From assembly GCA_934095805.1 (NCBI GenBank), contig CAKOKV010000021.1, forward strand, positions 1-10,173: a stretch of 10,173 nt of DNA, given 5' to 3'. The translations under genes and the position numbers were made by a program. Positions 5,873 to 10,173 of the stretch are shown piece after piece. Under the pieces are notes generated by a model that saw only the letters and a program-made list of their open reading frames with translations, was not told where the DNA came from and made no database searches. The number at the start of each line of letters is the position of its first letter. Position 1 is the stretch's first letter. This DNA is from an uncultured Bacilli bacterium (GTDB lineage: Bacteria; Bacillota_I; Bacilli_A; RF39; UBA660).

Positions 5873-6325
5873 ATGAATAAATTAATATTAATTTTAGATC
5901 ATCCTAATCATAAAGAATTAAAAGATTACTTATTAAGTTTAAATGGTATTAAGAATATAAGAATAACTAATATAAATTTTTTAAGAATAAATATTACTTA
6001 TGATGATAATATTATTGATGATGAAATAATTAAAAAAGAAATATATTTATTTCTTGATTTAAAAGATAATATTCCTTATATGGCTGGATTTGATAAATGT
6101 TATAGTGATTCTTTAAATTATAGATATATTCTAAAAGATATATGTTGTGAATATTGTTTTGAAGGATTTATTGAAGAATTATATAACATAAAAGGAATAG
6201 CAAGTATTAGTAGTAACTTTGATGGTATAAAACTTAATAACATAAAAATTAATATTGGTTATGATAAAAATATATTATCTCTTGATAAGGTTAAAAAAAT
6301 TATTTATGAATTTGAAAAAAACTAG
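5873..6325 (+). CDS. Small protein with two HMA-like halves, one with a CxxC motif
   Basis: A 150-residue protein, not recognised as a named family. It appears to be two ferredoxin-like beta-alpha-beta-beta-alpha-beta units. The N-terminal half (1-62) has a strand, LKDYLLSLNGIKNI (16-29) and strand LRINITYDD (37-45). The C-terminal half (86-148) has CCEYC (91-95) followed by FIEELYNIKGIASI (99-112) and IKINIGYDKN (124-133). The C-terminal pattern matches heavy-metal-associated domains (CxxC, helix, L-x-x-I-x-G-I/V, strand), with CxxC as C92/C95; the first half lacks the cysteines. A metal-binding or chaperone role is therefore possible but unproven. The ATG lies one base after the thyX stop, so translation is probably coupled; no strong ribosome site of its own is seen. 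The link to ThyX suggests co-expression, not a known partnership. The TAG stop lies in the terminator stem. Confidence 0.62.
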   Translation: MNKLILILDHPNHKELKDYLLSLNGIKNIRITNINFLRINITYDDNIIDDEIIKKEIYLFLDLKDNIPYMAGFDKCYSDSLNYRYILKDICCEYCFEGFIEELYNIKGIASISSNFDGIKLNNIKINIGYDKNILSLDKVKKIIYEFEKN

Positions 6326-6340
6326 TTTCCTAGTTTTTTA
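6315..6340. terminator. Bidirectional terminator with both stop codons in its stem
   Basis: AAAAAACTAG (6316-6325) pairs with CTAGTTTTTT (6330-6339) around the 4-nt loop TTTC. The plus-strand gene stops at TAG 6323-6325 and the minus-strand gene at TAG 6332-6330, each using one CTAG arm. The A/T flanks provide T-runs in both directions. Convergent coding regions are only four bases apart. Confidence 0.75.
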
Positions 6341-6875
6341 TTTTGTTTAATTCTGAATCAATTAATTTAACTGTTTCATTTGAATCTTTTCTATCTTTTT
6401 TATCAATAAAGTCATTCCATTCTTCCAAATAATAGTCTATATTAGAAGCATTAACTTTATCTTTTAATATTTTTAATGCAGTATTTTTATAATTCATTAT
6501 TGATACTGCTCCAAGTGCTTTTGGAAATGCTGAATCTGGTATTTTACTTTTATTATAAAATTCTATTGCCATATCATCTGTAACCATTCTTTTATTAGTT
6601 AAAATTACTTTATTTGCTCTATATACTCCTCCAGGTGTTGCTGAACTCATAACTCTTATTACTTCTGAATCTTCAGGTACAATAACATCGCATATCATAT
6701 TTCCATTATGAATCCATCTAATTATATTTTCTTCATCACTAAAATTGATGCCTCCCATTTCTTTTGGAGTTTCTCCATTCTTATTCCAAGTTTTAGCAAT
6801 GTTTATTTCATCCATTTTATATTCAAAATCACTATATCTTGATTTAGTATCAAATAATACCTTTAAATATTTCAT
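6330..6875 (-). CDS. Uncharacterised protein, second gene of a two-gene operon
   Basis: A soluble-looking protein of 181 residues that I cannot assign to a named family. It has no signal peptide or membrane segment. The likely folded core is about 28-157, with GGINFSDEENIIRWIHNG (41-58), CDVIVPEDSEVIRVMS (62-77), the turn ATPGGVYRANKVILTNKR (79-96), a helical part MVTDDMAIEFYNKSKIPDS (97-115), and NIDYYLEEWNDFI (145-157). The tail (158-181) is charged. The PGGVYRANKVILTNKR stretch, with small residues then basic ones, looks like a conserved motif, but no cofactor site can be named. Its ATG overlaps the stop of the upstream gene as ATGA (6875-6872), so the two are translationally coupled, with AAAGGA about 9 nt before the start. 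The products probably act together. The gene ends in the hairpin shared with the thyX operon. Confidence 0.6.
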   Translation of the reverse strand: MKYLKVLFDTKSRYSDFEYKMDEINIAKTWNKNGETPKEMGGINFSDEENIIRWIHNGNMICDVIVPEDSEVIRVMSSATPGGVYRANKVILTNKRMVTDDMAIEFYNKSKIPDSAFPKALGAVSIMNYKNTALKILKDKVNASNIDYYLEEWNDFIDKKDRKDSNETVKLIDSELNKIKN

Positions 6876-7630
6876 TTTCGTTTTCCTTTCTGTACTAATA
6901 CTAATCTATTTGGTAATTCTTCAATAGTATATTCTTCACTTGAAGTTAGCTTATGATAATTTAATATGCTTACATCTTTTTTAGATGTATCACTATCATC
7001 AATTATTTTCTTTGCTTTTTCAGTTAATATTGAACTATCATATTGTGATTCTAAAACTCTTTCTATGATTCTTGGTGATACTTCTTCAAATTCTGAACTA
7101 AAATTAATCGTATCACTATTTGCCATATAAGTTACTTTATAAGGATAGATGTTTCCTACTGCACTATTTATTTCAATAACTGATGGTGAATAATGTATTT
7201 CTTCTAATCTAGGATATTCTATTCCTTTTTCAAACATAGGTTGTTTTGTTTCGCCTAATATTACGGTAATTAAATCATTGAATTCTTTTCTATTTTCTTC
7301 TGTCACATATGCTGGAAAAGATACTGTACCTCTTTCTTCATCTGAAAATACAATTGTATAATCATTTTCACCAGTTTTTACAATTACAGTACTTACTAAA
7401 TAATTAGCTGTTAAATAATATCTTAATGCTTTTAAGAAGCCTAAATTTTTAATGTTTATTGCTGCTTCTAAATGCATTCTATTTTCTTCTTTTATACTTG
7501 GTGTAATTGTATAAATTTCATCATCATATGTTAGTAATGATTTTACTTTATCAAGTTCGCCTTTTACCCTTTTACATTCTTCTCTCAAACCAAATATAAT
7601 TTCCTTAGCGGAATAATCTTGTTTTTCCAT
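6872..7630 (-). CDS. Uncharacterised protein with N-terminal coiled coil, first gene of operon
   Basis: A 252-residue soluble-looking protein of no family I recognise. Residues 6-33 form an amphipathic helix (EEVK-like heptads, REECKRVKGELDKVKSLL at 16-33) suited to a short coiled coil. Residues 40-180 alternate strand and helix: NIKNLGFLKALRYYLTANYL (59-78), the strands VSTVIVKTGENDYTIVFSD (79-97) and GTVSFPAY (101-108), EFNDLITVILGE (116-127), and VIEINSAVGNIYPYKVTYMA (151-170). The C-terminal part is an acidic helix-rich region with a strand NRLVLVQKGKRK at the end. No catalytic motif is apparent. AGGAGA (7640-7635) lies just before the ATG. It starts a two-gene minus-strand operon, overlapping the next gene by four bases, and shares a 77-base divergent promoter region with the gene at 7708. 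It uses TGA as a stop, arguing against a code with TGA as tryptophan. Confidence 0.6.
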   Translation of the reverse strand: MEKQDYSAKEIIFGLREECKRVKGELDKVKSLLTYDDEIYTITPSIKEENRMHLEAAINIKNLGFLKALRYYLTANYLVSTVIVKTGENDYTIVFSDEERGTVSFPAYVTEENRKEFNDLITVILGETKQPMFEKGIEYPRLEEIHYSPSVIEINSAVGNIYPYKVTYMANSDTINFSSEFEEVSPRIIERVLESQYDSSILTEKAKKIIDDSDTSKKDVSILNYHKLTSSEEYTIEELPNRLVLVQKGKRK

Positions 7631-7649
7631 TATTTCTCCTAATAATTTA

Positions 7650-7662
7650 ATTATACATTATA
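7650..7662 (-). promoter_or_regulatory. Candidate -10 boxes for the 6872-7630 operon
   Basis: Two overlapping minus-strand TATAAT candidates (7655-7650 and 7662-7657) lie 20-27 nt before the ATG. The nearer is preceded by TG but without the single-base gap of an extended -10. No clear -35 is visible. Whichever is used, it overlaps the -35 region of the divergent promoter. Confidence 0.4.
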
Positions 7663-7673
7663 TTAATAAAATA

Positions 7674-7682
7674 TGCTATAAT
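7674..7682 (+). promoter_or_regulatory. Extended -10 promoter of the 7708 gene
   Basis: TGCTATAAT (7674-7682) is a perfect extended -10 identical to that of thyX. The RNA would begin near 7689, leaving a leader of about 19 nt that contains AAGGAG (7692-7697). The -35 region is poor and overlaps the opposing operon's promoter. Confidence 0.65.
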
Positions 7683-7707
7683 TAAGAAAATAAGGAGAAA
7701 AAAAGAT

Positions 7708-8259
7708 ATGGAAGAATATGTTAAAGTTAATGTTCAAGATTATGTAAATACAGGAATTAGTAATGGTACTATGGTTCCAAGAGAAGCATATAAATTTACA
7801 AGAATTATTGCAAGACCTGGTGTTCCTAATGAAACTGTTATTTCTTGGAGTGTTGATCAAGAAGGAAATGAAATACAAGAAAAAGTAAATACAGTTTCAG
7901 TTGATTCAGAAACTAATATTCCAGGATGGGTAGTTACAAAACTTGATGATAATGGTGAAATAATGATTGATAATAATGGGCATGCTAATGAATGGATTAT
8001 TGATGATGCTACATTCAAGAAAAAATATGAAATGGATGAACAAGTTCCAGGAGTATTTAAACCAAAAGGTCAAAATCAAATTTTTGTTCAAATACCAGAT
8101 AATATCACATTAGAACAATGGGGTTCAGAAATGAATATCGCAGCTGGTGGATTTATAAACATTACTGATTCTAATGATATGTATGGAATATCTAAAAGAG
8201 ATTTTGAAGATACATATAAGTTCGTAGATGAACAAAATATTGGATTTACTAGAAAATAA
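7708..8259 (+). CDS. Uncharacterised protein, possibly PGDYG-like repeats
   Basis: A 183-residue soluble protein with no signal peptide. It appears to hold two related segments: NIPGWVVTKLDDNGEIMIDN (70-89) leading to NEWIIDDATFKKKYEM (94-109), and WGSEMNIAAGGFINITD (138-154) leading to DMYGISKRDFEDTYKF (157-172). Each has a glycine-containing strand pair, then an aromatic-x-I-x-x-x-x-F-x-x-x-Y ending. This resembles the small PGDYG-type domain (strand, turn, Y-x-I, F-x-x-x-Y), but the match is by eye and weak. The N-terminal 1-48 region has VPREAYKFTRIIARPG (23-38). The function is not known. AAGGAG (7692-7697) sits 10 nt before the ATG. It is monocistronic, with a strong terminator, and diverges from the unknown operon at 6872-7630, with which it may be co-regulated. 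Confidence 0.62.
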   Translation: MEEYVKVNVQDYVNTGISNGTMVPREAYKFTRIIARPGVPNETVISWSVDQEGNEIQEKVNTVSVDSETNIPGWVVTKLDDNGEIMIDNNGHANEWIIDDATFKKKYEMDEQVPGVFKPKGQNQIFVQIPDNITLEQWGSEMNIAAGGFINITDSNDMYGISKRDFEDTYKFVDEQNIGFTRK

Positions 8260-8278
8260 TTATTTCATAAGATGTAAT

Positions 8279-8320
8279 CCTATAAAGTGAATATAAAAAA
8301 ACTTTATAGGTTTTTATTTT
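8279..8320 (+). terminator. Strong terminator after the 7708 gene
   Basis: A perfect 10-bp stem, CCTATAAAGT (8279-8288) with ACTTTATAGG (8301-8310), encloses a 12-nt A-rich loop and is followed by TTTTTATTTT (8311-8320). It starts 20 nt after the TAA stop. Confidence 0.85.
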
Positions 8321-8368
8321 GAATAATATAACATATTTATATTTCTAATTTTGAATATTATAATTATT

Positions 8369-8408
8369 AAAAAAGATGACTTCAATTTAATATTGAAATC
8401 ATCTTTTT
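8369..8408 (-). terminator. Long terminator hairpin for the 8451-8855 gene
   Basis: AAAAAGATGA (8370-8379) pairs with TCATCTTTTT (8399-8408). After one C-A mismatch, a 6-bp upper stem TTCAAT/ATTGAA continues to a 5-nt loop. On the minus strand the stem ends in a six-T run (8374-8369), about 42 nt after the gene's TAA. Because T's also follow on the plus strand, it may back up the terminator of the convergent gene. Confidence 0.8.
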
Positions 8409-8450
8409 AAATCCTTTACTTAAACTATAACATTTATATAAACTATAAAA

Positions 8451-8855
8451 TTACCCTTGTCCAAAGTTCACCATTTTCCATGAATTATCTTTTTTTATAA
8501 AATGCATAGAATCTGTATATACTTCATTTTTATTTAAAGATTGATTGGTAATTAAAAATGTTTTAAATTTAATATTAATTACTACTGCTTCAGTAGTTGA
8601 AAATTCATTTTTTAATTCTTCTTCTAAATCCATAACACCTTTTTCATGATACTCAACTGATAACAATTTAGCTTTGATACCTTCATTATGAAATTCTTTT
8701 TTTGCTAATTCCACTACTTCATTAATATCTTTTAGATTATGTGATTGATTATCTATTATTATTTTAACATCGTTAGTTCTAGTTAAAAAAATATAACTAC
8801 ATACTATAGCACATACAACTAATAAAATTATTAATATTAACCATTTCTTTTTCAT
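8451..8855 (-). CDS. Small membrane-anchored protein, DUF4829-like
   Basis: A 134-residue protein with a classic N-terminal anchor: MKKKW, then a hydrophobic stretch (about 5-25) with C15 and C19 but no clear lipobox, so it is probably held in the membrane with residues 26-134 outside. The exported part has an alpha-plus-beta pattern: strand VKIIID (30-35), helix NEVVELAKKEFHNEG (45-59), strand AKLLSVEYHE (62-71), strand VVINIKFKTFLI (91-102), and the end SWKMVNFGQG (125-134). An aromatic-rich ending of W-x-x-x-x-x-G-x-G type is seen in DUF4829 proteins of Firmicutes, which this resembles; the assignment is tentative. The start is fixed by the anchor, since the next Met (about 75) would remove it. 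There is no Shine-Dalgarno, and the promoter implies a leader of only 3-4 nt. It lies 84 bases after scpB on the same strand but has its own promoter. Confidence 0.68.
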   Translation of the reverse strand: MKKKWLILIILLVVCAIVCSYIFLTRTNDVKIIIDNQSHNLKDINEVVELAKKEFHNEGIKAKLLSVEYHEKGVMDLEEELKNEFSTTEAVVINIKFKTFLITNQSLNKNEVYTDSMHFIKKDNSWKMVNFGQG

Positions 8856-8864
8856 ACATTGAAT

Positions 8865-8893
8865 ATTTTATCATTAATTATAATTAGTGTCAA
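8865..8893 (-). promoter_or_regulatory. Near-consensus promoter implying a leaderless mRNA
   Basis: On the minus strand TTGACA (8893-8888), a 17-nt spacer and TAAAAT (8870-8865) preceded by TGA make the best promoter in the window: full -35, full TG extension, 5/6 at -10. Only nine bases separate the -10 from the ATG at 8855, so RNA should start around 8858-8860, leaving almost no leader. Confidence 0.8.
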
Positions 8894-8939
8894 ATATAGT
8901 GTGTTTTTATGTTTCCTAAAAAGGTTTTACAACACAATT

Positions 8940-9503
8940 CTAATTGTTTTCTTTATATGTTGAATCATATAAATCTTCATTATCATCTTTTTCTATTTCT
9001 TTATCTATTATTTCAGGTAAATCTTTTTTTGATGATAATCCAAAATAATCTAAAAATTCATCTGTTGTTTTATATAGATTAGGTTTTCCGATAGAATCAT
9101 CTTTACCACATATTTTTATAAAGCCTCTTGCAAGTAATCTTCTTACTAATTGTGAAGAATTAACTCCCCTTATTTCATCTATTTTAAGTCTTGTTATAGG
9201 TTCATTATATGCAATTACTGCAAGTACTTCTAATGCGGCTGTTGATAATGCTTTATTTTTAGTATCTGTTACTAAACTCTCATAATATTTTCTATGTTCT
9301 TCTTTTGTAGTAAGTTTAAAGGCATTACCTAAATATACAATTCTAAGTCCTCTATCAGCTTTTTCATAATCTCTTTTTAATTCTAATAATGTTTGTTTTA
9401 AAGTTTCATTATCTATTTCTAATATTTTTTTTAATTCATCTACTGTTATACCTTCATCGCCAACAACAAATAGTAATCCTTCTACTATTGCTTTATAATT
9501 CAT
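8940..9503 (-). CDS. scpB: Segregation and condensation protein ScpB
   Basis: ScpB dimers bind the ScpA kleisin in the SMC-ScpA-ScpB condensin that compacts and segregates the chromosome. With this start it has 187 residues, normal for the family. The N-terminal winged helix opens MNYKAIVEGLLFVVGDEGIT (1-20), and the second winged helix holds ALSTAALEVLAVIAYNEPIT (85-104) and RGVNSSQLVRRLLARGFI (111-128), the ScpB hallmark, followed by KPNLYKTTDEFLDYFGL (140-156). The tail (about 160-187) is acidic and probably disordered. I take the ATG at 9503, one base after the scpA stop, since AAAGAG (9518-9513) is 9 nt upstream. A TTG at 9512 would add three residues but abuts that ribosome site. Translational coupling with scpA is likely. 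No convincing terminator follows the stop. Confidence 0.95.
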   Translation of the reverse strand: MNYKAIVEGLLFVVGDEGITVDELKKILEIDNETLKQTLLELKRDYEKADRGLRIVYLGNAFKLTTKEEHRKYYESLVTDTKNKALSTAALEVLAVIAYNEPITRLKIDEIRGVNSSQLVRRLLARGFIKICGKDDSIGKPNLYKTTDEFLDYFGLSSKKDLPEIIDKEIEKDDNEDLYDSTYKENN

Positions 9504-9504
9504 G

Positions 9505-10173
9505 TTAATCAACTCTTTCTAAATATATCTCTGAGAAATTACTATCTTGTTTTATATTTATTTCTCTTCCTTTAACCATTTCAAGAACAGATAGAAATGT
9601 CACAACTACATAAGGTTTACTAAAATCATCAAATAATTCTACAAAATTTACAGTTTTTCTTGTTTTTAATATATCTCTAATTTTAATAACTCTTTCTTTA
9701 ACAGACATTTCTTTTCTAGCTATTTTTGTATTTCTTGGTTTACTAGCTTCTCTTCTCTCTAATAATTTTTGAAAAGCATCTAATAAATCAAACAAACTAA
9801 CATTGCCATCATTTTCTAGCTTTTCAAGAGAATAATTTTTTATATTTTCAGGAGATTTAGTAAAATAATTACTTCTTTTTTCTTCAAGATTTCTAAATGC
9901 TTCTGTACTTTCTTTATATTTTTTATACTCCATTAATCTTCTTTTTAATTCTTCTTCTGGATTAATATCTTCTTCATCTTCTTTTTCTTCTTTTGCTGGA
10001 AGAAGCTTCTTACTTTTCATTTCAATTAATTCTGCAGCCATAACAAGATATTCACTAGCAATATCTAAATTAAGTTCTGCCATAGAATTAATATAATTAA
10101 TGTATTCTTCTGTTATTTTTGATATTTCTATATCAAATATCTCCATTTTTGATTTTTTTATTAAATGAAGTAG
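9505..10173 (-). CDS. scpA: Segregation and condensation protein ScpA (5' end outside window)
   Basis: ScpA is the kleisin bridging the SMC ATPase heads and ScpB. Translation stays open to the right edge: the nine codons before the ATG at 10146 read LLHLIKKSK, followed by MEIFDIEISKITEEYINYI, the expected conserved ScpA N-terminus after FEGPLDLL. That ATG is therefore internal, and roughly 15-20 residues including the true start lie beyond the window. From the ATG at 10146, 213 residues are present: the SMC-binding helices with LDIASEYLVMAAELIEMKSKKLLP (about 27-50), an acidic linker with EEKEDEEDINPEEE (53-66), a long helical middle that contacts ScpB, and the C-terminal winged helix FVELFDDFSKPYVVVTFLSVLEM (about 168-190) that docks on the SMC head. 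The gene ends TAA one base before the scpB ATG, so the two form an operon; the promoter is outside the window. Confidence 0.95.
   Translation of the reverse strand, partial: LLHLIKKSKMEIFDIEISKITEEYINYINSMAELNLDIASEYLVMAAELIEMKSKKLLPAKEEKEDEEDINPEEELKRRLMEYKKYKESTEAFRNLEEKRSNYFTKSPENIKNYSLEKLENDGNVSLFDLLDAFQKLLERREASKPRNTKIARKEMSVKERVIKIRDILKTRKTVNFVELFDDFSKPYVVVTFLSVLEMVKGREINIKQDSNFSEIYLERVD

Noticed and set aside
7663..8091. Minus-strand open frames antisense to the 7708 gene
   Set aside because: Compositionally biased, without ribosome sites, and overlapping a gene with its own promoter, Shine-Dalgarno and terminator.
8907..8939. Terminator after scpB
   Set aside because: Only a 3-bp CCT/AGG pairing with no useful T-run can be formed, too weak to call.

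Overview
The window looks like chromosomal DNA of an AT-rich (roughly 27% GC by eye), Gram-positive-type Bacillota, most likely an uncultured gut Bacilli lineage related to Erysipelotrichales, RF39 or Mollicutes. The evidence is ScpA/ScpB and RecX of Firmicute type, AGA as the dominant arginine codon, strong Shine-Dalgarno sites, tryptophan encoded by TGG with TGA used as a stop, and TGnTATAAT extended -10 promoters before most transcription units. The taxonomic placement is an inference. I see no insertion sequence, integrase, CRISPR array or phage module.

Layout, left to right. A terminator of an upstream gene is at 31-60. Next is a membrane-anchored, Ig-repeat polysaccharide deacetylase (99-1547, +). 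It converges on recX (1556-2302, -) through a shared hairpin. Then come a CofE-family gamma-glutamyl ligase (2357-3550, -) and a three-TM protein with an Asn/Gln-rich tail (3640-4335, -), each with its own terminator. A divergent promoter region leads into tRNA-Leu(CAA) (4429-4515, +) and its terminator.

A two-domain ThyX-like protein (4666-5871, +) is coupled by a 1-nt gap to a small double-HMA-like protein with one CxxC (5873-6325, +). This pair converges, through a shared terminator, on two overlapping genes of unknown function (6330-6875 and 6872-7630, -). A third unknown gene (7708-8259, +) diverges from them across 77 bases. After two strong terminators come a small membrane-anchored protein (8451-8855, -), whose promoter implies a leaderless mRNA, then scpB (8940-9503, -) and scpA (9505 to beyond the right edge, -).

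How the genes fit together. ScpA and ScpB are the kleisin and winged-helix partners of the SMC condensin, and RecX modulates RecA, so part of the window serves chromosome maintenance. ThyX makes dTMP from dUMP using methylene-tetrahydrofolate. The CofE-family ligase may act on folate rather than F420, since nothing else here suggests F420. The deacetylase and the small membrane proteins belong to the envelope.

The less ordinary points are the tandem ThyX whose signature is split between its halves, the leaderless promoter at 8855, stop codons built into terminator stems, and the divergent trio of unknown genes at 6330-8259. I see no convincing new defence or mobile system.
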